Origin: JAMOAW01 sp039908535
GTDB lineage: Bacteria; Pseudomonadota; Magnetococcia; Magnetococcales; JADFZT01
NCBI GenBank assembly: GCA_039908535.1
Contig: JAMOAW010000096.1
Location: 1 to 12,723 of the forward strand
Direction: 5' to 3'
DNA length: 12,723 nt
Positions 5,205-11,993 of the stretch are shown piece after piece; within the stretch, counting starts at the first letter, position 1, and each line of letters begins with the position of its first letter. A program made the translations under genes and the position numbers. A model generated the notes under the pieces. The model was given only the letters and a program-made list of their open reading frames with translations. It did no database searches and had not been told where the DNA came from.

Positions 5205-8023
5205 ACGAACTCTGGTTTCAATTTTTGGCCGTGGCAGTGCTGGTGTTTTTAAGCTTGATGCTCTTCAATTGGAAGAGAAATTTTGAGCGAGAAGAGTCAA
5301 AAGAGCGACATTGGCTTTTTTTAGGTCTGGCTTGGTTATTGCTCGGCAGTGTCGTGCAGATCGTCTCTGAAGAAGGGAGAGTTTTAGGAGGGATCACAAA
5401 CTTAGTGGGAATCGTCTTGTGGGTATCCGGTTTACGAAAATGGTTGTCTAAAGTCGACCAAGAGCGACAAAATTTGCTGCGCTTAGATCGAGAAAACCGG
5501 GAGTTAGTCTCCAAAATAGCCAATCAAATCCGAAAAACAAATGAAATTCTCGCAGAAAAAGAACAATTGCTCATCGCGTTGGAACAACACGCCATTGTCA
5601 GTATTTCTGATAGTTACGGTGGTATTATTTATATTAACGAGAAATTTAAGCAGGTCAGCCAATACGATCCCATTGATGTGTTGGGGCAGGATCATCGTAT
5701 TTTAAATTCTGGTCTACATGTGCAGGCCTTTTTCACAAATTTATGGGATACGGTTATTAAAGGAAATGTCTGGCAAGGAACCTTTAGCAACCGTCGCAAA
5801 GATGGTTCAATCTACTGGGTGGATGCCACGGTGGTCCCATTTATGGGGTCCGATGGCAAACTCAACCGTTTTGTCAGCATTCAAACCGATATCACCCGCC
5901 GCAAAGAGGCCGAGGAAAAACTCCTGCGTCAACAGGGGGAACTGGAGGAGACCGTTCGAGAACGTACCGAAGATTTGGCCGTCATGCGCGATCAGGCCTT
6001 GGCTGCCAGTCAGGCCAAAAGCGTCTTCTTGGCCACCATGAGTCATGAAATTCGTACCCCCTTAAATGTCGTGTTGGGCATGTTGGAATTGTTGGGGCAT
6101 ACCCCTTTGGAGGCACAACATCGTGAATATGTGGATTTGGCCTTTAGCTCTGGCAAACGGTTGTTGGTGTTGATTAACGATATTTTGGATCTCTCAAAAA
6201 TCGAGGCCGGTCAGTTTACGCTGGACTCCGTGGATTTTGACCTACGCGATCTTTTGGATGATGTAACACGCTCTTTAGCTCCCTTAGCGCAGGGAAAATC
6301 GTTAGAATTAACGGCATTTTTCCCAGTTCAATTGCCCAGTCGCGTCTGTGGTGACCCCAATCGGTTGTCACAAATTTTTACCAACTTGATTGGCAATGCC
6401 ATCAAATTCACCCCAGCTGGAGGATCGGTAGAGCTGTATGGCGGTCCTGTCGGAGGCAGTGGCAAGAGTACCGAATTTTTATTCGAGGTCCGAGATACCG
6501 GCATTGGTATTCCAGTCAATGAACGCGAAAAAGTATTTTCCCGTTTTTTTCAAGCCGATGGATCCAATACCCGCCAATTTGGAGGAACCGGTCTGGGACT
6601 CTCCATTTGTCAACATTTGGTCGCTATGATGAAAGGGGAAATCCAAGTGGATATCAACCCTTATAGCAAATCTGGATCGGTTTTTTATTTTACCATTCAA
6701 CTGGAAATGTCCAATTTTCAAGATGTGGTTGAACATCAGGACATGATTGGGCTACGCGTTTTAGTGGTGGCCAGTCGAGGCCTGCAATTGACCATGTTGC
6801 AAGATTTTCTGGAATCTCGTAACGTTCATGCGGGATATATGAACGAAATAGCGCAAGCCGAGACCGTCTTGATGGATGCGGTTAAAAAAGGGTTGCCCTA
6901 CCATTTGGTTTTGCTCAACCATCAACCAGGGATGGGAATAAGTGAATTTTTGGATCGATTTCGTCAAAATGGATTTGGTGTTCCGCGCATTATTCTGTTA
7001 ACCGATCTTTTGGAATCCGCTCAGGAAAAAAACAACATCCATCGCGAAAATGTCCTATGTTTACAAAAGCCATTTAGCATCTCCAGGTTACAAACAGTAA
7101 TTGATGCGGCACGCAATGCTTTAGAAGATCAAACATTTCGGACGATAAATTCATCTGGGCAGGGAGACAAACAAACCTTATTTGCCCAGGAGAACCGAGA
7201 CAAAACAACCAAAACAATTTTGACCAATTATCCGATTTTGGTAGTGGATGATCAGATTGCCAATTTAAAAGTAGCTGAGGGCATGTTGGTACAACTGGGG
7301 GCCGATCCTGAGTTGATCTTTACCGTTACCGATGGCTTTCAAGCTGTAGAAATTTGTCAGCGGCAACGGTTTGAGATCGTTATTATGGATTGTCAAATGC
7401 CAGTAATGGATGGTTATCAAGCCACCAGAGCCATTCGGAAGATGGAAAAAAATTTGCATTTATCTCCAACCTGGATCATTGCCTTTACAGCCGATATTAC
7501 CCGTGAAGGTCGGGAGGCCTGTCAAAAATGCGGCATGAACGATTTTATGTCCAAGCCCGTTACCCGCGCTCTTTTAGCGTCTAAACTAGAACAGTTTTTC
7601 TCTTTGAGTGCTTCCACAGAGATCATTGAATTACCACCAGAAAAGATATATGAAATTGTCCCACCACCAGATCAAGAGGATGTCAATGTAGAAAACGCCA
7701 TGCAATCCTTGGGTTTAGAGCCAGAACATTTTGTGGAAGTGGTTGAAGTCATCATAGCGCAACTGCCAGAATTGATTGAAAATTTGGTTCAGGATGTCCA
7801 TGCCCGCGATCAAGCCAGTGCCCGTGCCAAGGCCCATATTTTAAAGGGCAGCATGGCCAACGTTTTGTTTCCACAACTCAAACAACCCACCGAAACCCTC
7901 CATCATCATATTCGCCAAAACGATTGGGAGCAAGCAAAAGTCGAATTGGATCGCCTGATAGCCGCCTATGAACCCATCCATCGCGCTTTGCGGCTTTTTG
8001 AACAAAAAACCATGGATGTCTAG
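5201..8023 (+). CDS. Hybrid sensor histidine kinase: TM-PAS-HisKA-HATPase-REC-REC-HPt
   Basis: The protein is 940 residues from the ATG at 5201; this start is chosen because the first membrane helix begins there and the upstream residues look non-coding. Three hydrophobic segments (4-22, 38-55, 63-78) have only short connections, so there is no large periplasmic sensor. A coiled coil (about 84-125) leads to a PAS domain (about 126-232, with NRRKDGSIYWVDATVVPF and DIT). HisKA has MSHEIRTPLN with His282. The ATPase has NLIGNAIKFT, RDTGIGIP, FSRFF and GGTGLGLSI (near 461). The first receiver (about 516-640) lacks the acid pocket and has Asn573 where Asp is expected, though Lys623 remains. The second (about 679-800) is complete: Asp683/684, Asp730, Lys785. 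The HPt domain has AHILKG with His879. The predicted relay is His282-Asp730-His879, then an unlinked regulator. No response regulator gene is adjacent. Confidence 0.92.
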   Translation: MNELWFQFLAVAVLVFLSLMLFNWKRNFEREESKERHWLFLGLAWLLLGSVVQIVSEEGRVLGGITNLVGIVLWVSGLRKWLSKVDQERQNLLRLDRENRELVSKIANQIRKTNEILAEKEQLLIALEQHAIVSISDSYGGIIYINEKFKQVSQYDPIDVLGQDHRILNSGLHVQAFFTNLWDTVIKGNVWQGTFSNRRKDGSIYWVDATVVPFMGSDGKLNRFVSIQTDITRRKEAEEKLLRQQGELEETVRERTEDLAVMRDQALAASQAKSVFLATMSHEIRTPLNVVLGMLELLGHTPLEAQHREYVDLAFSSGKRLLVLINDILDLSKIEAGQFTLDSVDFDLRDLLDDVTRSLAPLAQGKSLELTAFFPVQLPSRVCGDPNRLSQIFTNLIGNAIKFTPAGGSVELYGGPVGGSGKSTEFLFEVRDTGIGIPVNEREKVFSRFFQADGSNTRQFGGTGLGLSICQHLVAMMKGEIQVDINPYSKSGSVFYFTIQLEMSNFQDVVEHQDMIGLRVLVVASRGLQLTMLQDFLESRNVHAGYMNEIAQAETVLMDAVKKGLPYHLVLLNHQPGMGISEFLDRFRQNGFGVPRIILLTDLLESAQEKNNIHRENVLCLQKPFSISRLQTVIDAARNALEDQTFRTINSSGQGDKQTLFAQENRDKTTKTILTNYPILVVDDQIANLKVAEGMLVQLGADPELIFTVTDGFQAVEICQRQRFEIVIMDCQMPVMDGYQATRAIRKMEKNLHLSPTWIIAFTADITREGREACQKCGMNDFMSKPVTRALLASKLEQFFSLSASTEIIELPPEKIYEIVPPPDQEDVNVENAMQSLGLEPEHFVEVVEVIIAQLPELIENLVQDVHARDQASARAKAHILKGSMANVLFPQLKQPTETLHHHIRQNDWEQAKVELDRLIAAYEPIHRALRLFEQKTMDV

Positions 8024-8084
8024 GAAATAAAGTTTACGTTACGTTGGAAATTCTCCTCTTTGGACAGTAGGGCCATCATGCCTC

Positions 8085-8108
8085 AAAAAAAGAGAGTTTC
8101 CACTCTCT
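8085..8108 (-). terminator. Rho-independent terminator of the sodB-DUF3301 cluster
   Basis: On the minus strand a perfect 7-bp stem (AGAGAGT / ACTCTCT, loop GGAA) is followed by seven T. It lies 75 bp after the DUF3301 stop. The plus strand has no T-run, so the kinase gene, which ends convergently at 8023, is not served by a canonical terminator here. Confidence 0.82.
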
Positions 8109-8182
8109 GAAATGGTCAAATCCATTGAACAGACGCTCCCACTATGCGACCTTGAATCGAACCCTTTCTGTCATATCCCGCT

Positions 8183-8497
8183 CTAAAAATCCCTCTGTTT
8201 ACTCTCAACCAAAATCGTTTCCAAATGAATACCGGTCAAAATAAGGGTACCCGTATGAAAAATTTGTTGGGGATCTAACAAGCGGAAGCTATAAATGCGC
8301 CGCAGGCACCGCCGCCCGGAAGGATCGCGGCCTAGACCTACATGGCTTAACGAGATGGTCTCGTCTACCAATTTCATGCCCATCTCAAGACTGGTGGACA
8401 AAGCGAGCGCAAGAGCCACTTCTCTGGCCTTCATGCTGTGATACCAAATAAAGGCCACCCCAATTACCAACCACAAAGCTCCTTGAGTTTCGTCCAT
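8183..8497 (-). CDS. DUF3301 family small membrane protein
   Basis: The 104-residue protein starts at the ATG at 8497, preceded by GGGAGGA with good spacing; the longer frame upstream overlaps the previous gene and lacks such a site. One N-terminal membrane helix (about 7-19, ALWLVIGVAFIWY) is followed by the DUF3301 pattern: SMKAREVALALA (21-32), then KLVDETISLSHVGLGRD, then RRIYSFRL and a closing hydrophobic strand region. The family has no known function; its members are short inner-membrane proteins with a cytoplasmic arginine-rich tail. It is the last gene of a minus-strand cluster, 19 bp after its neighbour. The charge bias (KAR just after the helix) suggests the C-terminus stays in the cytoplasm. 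Confidence 0.78.
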   Translation of the reverse strand: MDETQGALWLVIGVAFIWYHSMKAREVALALALSTSLEMGMKLVDETISLSHVGLGRDPSGRRCLRRIYSFRLLDPQQIFHTGTLILTGIHLETILVESKQRDF

Positions 8498-8516
8498 TTT
8501 CTCGATCCTCCCTTCT

Positions 8517-9080
8517 TTAGAGAACCGTTCGCTCGGCTTGTTCTTTAAATACATCCAACCTTTGCTCTAGATGCATCGTCAAGGCCACCGAACAGCGTAG
8601 GCGGTTGGGATCCTTATCTAAAGCACCCAGCACCCGTTGCGTCAGATAACAACCCAGACTTATCAACCCCTCTTCTTTCATGTTATCAAGCAACATGGAA
8701 AAAAAAATCAGATCATTTTCCATTTTGACCCACTCTTTGCGCGACATCCCCATTTTGGAAAAAAAAGCAAAATCCAGTTGCGCCACGATTCTGTGCGCTT
8801 GCTCTTTTTTGACCCAGATGATCGCCTGCTGCCAGACAAAAAATAGCGCACTCCGATAATAACGTTTAAAACGCCACTTTTTAATAAAATGATACCCTTC
8901 CAACTGCAACAAGCCTTCCTCCAAGATGCTCGGTCGTTGGGACCACTCATTGGCAAACGCCTCCACAAGTTGGGCCACGTTCAGGCGTGTCGTAACCTCC
9001 GTTTCTGGGGCATCGGTCCATAATCGGACCAAACGGGTCGACTCCCGAACAATGGCCGGATCTTGTGGATTAAAGGTCAT
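8517..9080 (-). CDS. Hypothetical protein, 187 aa
   Basis: I do not recognise this family. The protein has no signal peptide and no convincing membrane helix. It is rich in aromatic and charged residues (for example KKWRFKRYYRSALFFVWQQ and VKMENDLIFFSMLLDN) and reads as mostly helical. The ATG at 9080 is preferred; a TTG at 9089 directly after the sodB stop is an alternative, and AGGGA stands 12 bp before the ATG. It lies 9 bp after sodB and 19 bp before the DUF3301 gene, all on one strand before a shared terminator. This implies cotranscription but says little of function. Clean coding potential and tight spacing argue that it is real. Confidence 0.75.
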   Translation of the reverse strand: MTFNPQDPAIVRESTRLVRLWTDAPETEVTTRLNVAQLVEAFANEWSQRPSILEEGLLQLEGYHFIKKWRFKRYYRSALFFVWQQAIIWVKKEQAHRIVAQLDFAFFSKMGMSRKEWVKMENDLIFFSMLLDNMKEEGLISLGCYLTQRVLGALDKDPNRLRCSVALTMHLEQRLDVFKEQAERTVL

Positions 9081-9089
9081 GAATGACAA

Positions 9090-9674
9090 TTATCCCTGGT
9101 TGTGCCTAGACTCCACAAACGGCCAATGCACTAAATGCCAAAACGCCTCCAAATATTTAGGCCGCGCATTGCGATAATCGATATAATAGGCGTGTTCCCA
9201 AACATCACAGGTTAAAAGTGGCTTGACGCCTGTTGTCAAAGGGGTTGCGGCGTTGCTGGTAGAGACCAACCCCAAAGAGCCGTCCTCTTTCTGTACCAAC
9301 CACGCCCAACCAGATCCGAAGGTGGTGATGGCCGTCTGGGTAAATTGCTCTTTGAATCTCTCAAAAGTGCCAAATTGTTTTTCAATGGCCAACAAAAGAT
9401 CACCCGTCGGCACGCCTCCCCCTTGTGGAGAGAGACACTGCCAGTAAAAACTATGATTCCAAACTTGCGCGGCATTGTTAAACAGGCCACCCGAAGAGGC
9501 CATCATTATTTGCTCCAAGGTCATCTGGGCAAAGGGGGTATCGACAATCAATTTATTTAAATTATCCAAGTAAGTCTTGTGGTGCTTTCCATAATGGAAC
9601 TCTAATGTCTCTTTAGAAACGTGGGGTTGTAGGGCGTCCAAGGCATAAGGCAAAGTAGGGAGTTCAAAAGACAT
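9090..9674 (-). CDS. sodB: Superoxide dismutase, Fe type
   Basis: The 194-residue protein is full length for SodB. It converts superoxide to oxygen and hydrogen peroxide in the cytoplasm as a dimer. The start MSFELPTLPYALDALQPHVS matches the family N-terminus. Metal ligands are His27 (FHYGKHH), His74 (AAQVWNHSFYW), Asp157 and His161 (DVWEHAYYIDY). Gln70 two turns before His74 is the residue typical of Fe-rather than Mn-type enzymes. GGAGG stands 9 bp before the ATG. It is the first gene of the minus-strand cluster, expressed from a promoter in the gap shared with the divergent AIM24 gene. There is no export signal. Confidence 0.96.
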   Translation of the reverse strand: MSFELPTLPYALDALQPHVSKETLEFHYGKHHKTYLDNLNKLIVDTPFAQMTLEQIMMASSGGLFNNAAQVWNHSFYWQCLSPQGGGVPTGDLLLAIEKQFGTFERFKEQFTQTAITTFGSGWAWLVQKEDGSLGLVSTSNAATPLTTGVKPLLTCDVWEHAYYIDYRNARPKYLEAFWHLVHWPFVESRHNQG

Positions 9675-9695
9675 GATGCGTTTCCTCCATGTGGA

Positions 9696-9725
9696 TTGTT
9701 ATTTTATACATATTTCTTTTATAAT
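9696..9725 (+). promoter_or_regulatory. Candidate promoter of the AIM24 gene
   Basis: TTGTTA (9696-9701) and a perfect TATAAT (9720-9725) are 18 bp apart on the plus strand. The -10 box overlaps the opposing sodB -10 box, so the two promoters would compete for polymerase. Confidence 0.5.
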
Positions 9726-9745
9726 CTAACATAGAATCATGTCGA
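9718..9745 (-). promoter_or_regulatory. Candidate promoter of sodB
   Basis: On the minus strand TCGACA (9740-9745) and TATAAA (9718-9723) are 16 bp apart, each one base from consensus. The leader to the sodB start is about 40 nt. I saw no convincing Fur box. Confidence 0.5.
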
Positions 9746-9826
9746 AACGAAAAACAAAATCGAAGGCGACATCCAAAGGGACTCCCCCTGACCTCTTTTT
9801 TCTTTTATTTTTGGAGAACTCAAGCC

Positions 9827-10564
9827 ATGCGCTGCCACGAAGTAGACTACGACATCATCGGCGATGACATTCAACTGGTAGAGGTGGAACTGGATCCTGG
9901 AGAAACCGTTATTGCCGAAGCGGGAGCCATGACCTACATGGAGGATGGCATTGTCTTTGAAGCTAAAATGGGAGATGGATCCAATCCAACGGGCGGTTTT
10001 TTGGGCGGTTTACTCAACATTGGCCAACGCCTATTAACCGGTGAATCCCTCTTTATGACCCACTTTACCAACCAAGGCCGAGGAAAAAAACGAGTTGCCT
10101 TTGCCGCTCCCTTCCCTGGCCGTATTCTTCCTTTAAATTTAGGCCAAATGGGTGGAGAGATCCTTTGCCAAAAAGATGCCTTTCTGGCCGCCGCTCTAGG
10201 CACCCAAGTGGGCATTGCGTTTACAAAAAGATTGGGTGCCGGTTTTTTTGGTGGCGAAGGATTTATTCTGCAAAGACTCACTGGCGATGGCGTGGTCTTC
10301 ATCCATGCCTGTGGAGCCATCGTACGCAAGGAGCTCCACAACGATCTTTTGCGGGTAGACACGGGCTCCTTGGTGGCCATTTCCCCAGGGATTGATTATG
10401 ACATTCAAATGGCTGGAGGTTTAAAATCCATGTTTTTTGGTGGTGAAGGGTTATTTCTAACCACCCTTCGTGGCACCGGAACCGTCTGGCTACAAAGCCT
10501 CCCCTTTTCTCGCCTAGCCGAACGCATTCTGGCTCTGCCCCCCCCACCGACCGCTTCAATCTGA
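9827..10564 (+). CDS. AIM24 / TIGR00266 family protein
   Basis: The 245-residue product matches the single-domain AIM24 beta-helix-like family almost end to end: LVEVELDPGETVIAEAGAM (17-35), the LLTGESLFMTHFTN core, FAAPFPGRILPL, FLAAALGTQVGIAF, then FGGEGFILQRLTGDGVVF and the second FFGGEGLFLTTLRGTGTVW block. Bacterial members have no settled biochemical role; mitochondrial Aim24 is linked to inner-membrane organisation. GGAG lies 10 bp before the ATG. The extreme C-terminus (PPPPTASI) is unusual: it follows a run of eight C (10538-10545), and its last codons and stop fall in sequence that reads as serine recombinase on the other strand. So the native end may have been replaced. The gene diverges from sodB. 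Confidence 0.87.
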   Translation: MRCHEVDYDIIGDDIQLVEVELDPGETVIAEAGAMTYMEDGIVFEAKMGDGSNPTGGFLGGLLNIGQRLLTGESLFMTHFTNQGRGKKRVAFAAPFPGRILPLNLGQMGGEILCQKDAFLAAALGTQVGIAFTKRLGAGFFGGEGFILQRLTGDGVVFIHACGAIVRKELHNDLLRVDTGSLVAISPGIDYDIQMAGGLKSMFFGGEGLFLTTLRGTGTVWLQSLPFSRLAERILALPPPPTASI

Positions 10565-10614
10565 AGATCTAAATTTTGATCCACCGTAGAAATACGCGCA
10601 TATCCGATTAACAT
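10549..10614 (-). pseudogene. Serine recombinase (resolvase/invertase), first 22 codons only
   Basis: From the ATG at 10614 the minus strand reads the N-terminus of the Tn3-resolvase/Hin-Gin family: LIGYARISTVDQNLDLQ, with catalytic Ser9 in the ARIST context and the DQNLDLQ motif. After Ala-Val at codon 22 the similarity stops abruptly, and the frame continues only as antisense of the AIM24 gene. The rest of the catalytic domain and the DNA-binding domain are absent, so this cannot make an active enzyme. The promoter side still carries a multi-part recombination site. The breakpoint falls at about 10546-10552. Confidence 0.8.
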
Positions 10615-10653
10615 GGGGATTCTTTCTATCGAAATGTGACAGCCACTTTGTTG

Positions 10654-10786
10654 TTCTTAAAACTCATTAAATGTTACCATTTTGAGAATTTAATTTCAAA
10701 AACCATTTTTGAGAATAAAAAAGCATTGATTTGTGTGGGGCATGGATAAAATGGGAAACGTTCTCAAAAACGAGCGTTTATGAGAA
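10654..10786. promoter_or_regulatory. Resolvase/invertase recombination site with three inverted pairs of half-sites
   Basis: Six copies of a half-site near TTCTCAAAA form three inverted pairs upstream of the broken recombinase. Pair I (10761-10786) has 12-bp arms TTCTCAAAAACG and, reversed, TTCTCATAAACG around a 2-bp centre AG; 26 bp with a central dinucleotide is the form of a serine-recombinase crossover site. Pair II (10694-10715) has TTTCAAAAA and TTTTTGAGA arms with a 3-bp centre. Pair III (10654-10688) has TTCTTAAAA and TTTTGAGAA with a 17-bp centre. Pair III is 40 bp from the recombinase start. The layout, one crossover site distal and two accessory sites proximal, resembles a res site. 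Confidence 0.7.
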
Positions 10787-11010
10787 AAAAGATCAATATT
10801 TTCCGAATGGATGTAAACATACTATAAAAATTCCAGAAAATCCCAATTAAATCTGACCAATCCGCTATAGGGTTTAAAGTCCAATGGTACGAAAATGTAC
10901 ATTAAGAAAAAAAAATTTTAAATTGAGGCTATTTTAAGGATGTTGCATAAGTTTGCTTATGTAAAAATATTATGGATTTGACCAAAACTAGATAGTACGC
11001 CCAGGTCATC
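10787..11010. other. AT-rich intergenic stretch without recognisable gene
   Basis: All frames are interrupted by stops. The only structure I see is a small stem CATAAG/CTTATG with a TTTG loop at 10946-10961 and an A9-T4 run near 10905-10918. There is no promoter or RNA gene I can support. Confidence 0.5.
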
Positions 11011-11229
11011 ATGGCCATTGCAATTTTGCTTCGCAGTTTGGACACCATTGCGTCTCAAATGGTGAAATCACAAAATGCTTGGGAGAGAGTATTGGCGCGA
11101 GCTGGAATCGAAGATGTCCGTATTCACGATCTGAGCCCTTGCGCGACGTTAATCCTTCATCCCATCAGGCTGGATAGAGGAATTTTACCTCCAAGCTATC
11201 AAATATGCTCAGCACACATCAAAAACTAA
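11011..11229 (+). pseudogene. Tyrosine recombinase/integrase fragment
   Basis: Only residues 22-41 of this frame (11074-11133, NAWERVLARAGIEDVRIHDL) look like protein. They match the segment of phage-type tyrosine integrases leading into box II, normally ..W.rvl.rAgi.dlriHDLRHt. The essential Arg after HDL is Ser here, and everything downstream (the HxxH/W region and Tyr) is missing from the frame. A weak KYAQH in another frame near 11201-11215 might be a frameshifted trace of the Tyr motif. No start or ribosome site belongs to it. I read it as a dead integrase, not a gene. Confidence 0.6.
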
Positions 11230-11353
11230 ATCGCCAAACAACGTCATGAAAAAATCACAATTTTTTTGTTTTTTTGTTTTGCTTTAAGCTGAATTTTCAA
11301 TTATCTTTCTTTTGCAAAAAAAATCCCCCTACATATTTTTCGGAGACAAAAAA

Positions 11354-11956
11354 ATGAAGACTACGCGCATCTTAGCTATATGTGGATTGTTTGCTTTATT
11401 AGCTGTTGGAAATGCTCAGGCAGCAACAACAGGTGAATTTAATGGGCATACTTATACCTATGTTGATACGAAAATGACATGGACTGAGGCAAAAGCTAAT
11501 TGTGAATCTATTAGAGCACATCTTGCGACTATTACATCACAAGAAGAAGATAATTTTGTATATAATTTTATAATTGAAAATGGAGGAATTTCTAGCTGGT
11601 TTGGTGCTTCAGATGCAGAGTCAGAAGGAACATGGAAGTGGATAACGGGTGAACCATGGAATTATACGAATTGGCATACATCATCTGGTGAACCAAATAA
11701 TTCAGGTGATGAAGATTATTTATCAAATTATTCTAATTTAATTGGTTGGAATGACGATAAGTATTATAGTATAGCATCCTCTATATGTGAATCCGAAACA
11801 ACACCTTTAACAGTCCCCCACTCCTTCACTCCATCCACAACCATAAAATCCTCAGAAGTAAATGAAAATTTCGACACAATTTATCAAAAATATAACGATT
11901 TATTGTTAAAATATAACGATTTAGCGCAAAGAGTTACGACTCTTGAAACACCATAA
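11354..11956 (+). CDS. Secreted C-type lectin domain protein with C-terminal stalk
   Basis: The 200-residue precursor starts at the ATG at 11354, preceded by GGAG with 8-bp spacing. A Sec signal peptide (1-23) ends AQA/ATT. The C-type lectin domain (about 32-147) has Cys50 and Cys145 as the conserved disulfide, WFGASD with GTWKW (82-96), the sugar/calcium motif GEPNN (112-116) and WND (132-134). EPN in this position is typical of mannose-type binding in animal lectins. Residues 150-200 are different: HSFTPSTTIKSSEVNENFD resembles the 'F..gttikasevN.NF' motif that precedes short trimeric coiled coils in phage tail fibres and surface proteins, followed by two KYNDL heptad-like repeats. The lectin part is clearly richer in A+T than the stalk. 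The partner gene starts 37 bp downstream. The protein probably acts outside the cell, binding glycans. Confidence 0.85.
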   Translation: MKTTRILAICGLFALLAVGNAQAATTGEFNGHTYTYVDTKMTWTEAKANCESIRAHLATITSQEEDNFVYNFIIENGGISSWFGASDAESEGTWKWITGEPWNYTNWHTSSGEPNNSGDEDYLSNYSNLIGWNDDKYYSIASSICESETTPLTVPHSFTPSTTIKSSEVNENFDTIYQKYNDLLLKYNDLAQRVTTLETP

Positions 11957-11993
11957 TAACAAATCAATTCCTTCGCTAACAATAGGATAAAAG

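Noticed and set aside
8130..8165. T-arm-like sequence (minus strand GGGTTCGATTC) suggesting a tRNA fragment
   Set aside because: The flanking bases do not form the 5-bp T-stem and no other tRNA arm is present, so chance is likelier.
10405..10548. Continuation of the recombinase reading frame (GGGGRARMRS...)
   Set aside because: It is the antisense of the AIM24 coding sequence and has no recombinase similarity.
10945..10962. Small hairpin CATAAG/CTTATG as an insertion-sequence end
   Set aside because: It is short and has no matching partner end, target duplication or transposase nearby.
11240..11285. Terminator made by the A6 and T7 runs
   Set aside because: The stem would be only A-T pairs with no GC core, so its stability is doubtful.
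11354..11956. Variable protein of a diversity-generating retroelement, because the C-type lectin fold is used there
   Set aside because: No reverse transcriptase or template repeat is visible, and the lectin fold is not at the C-terminus as in those proteins.
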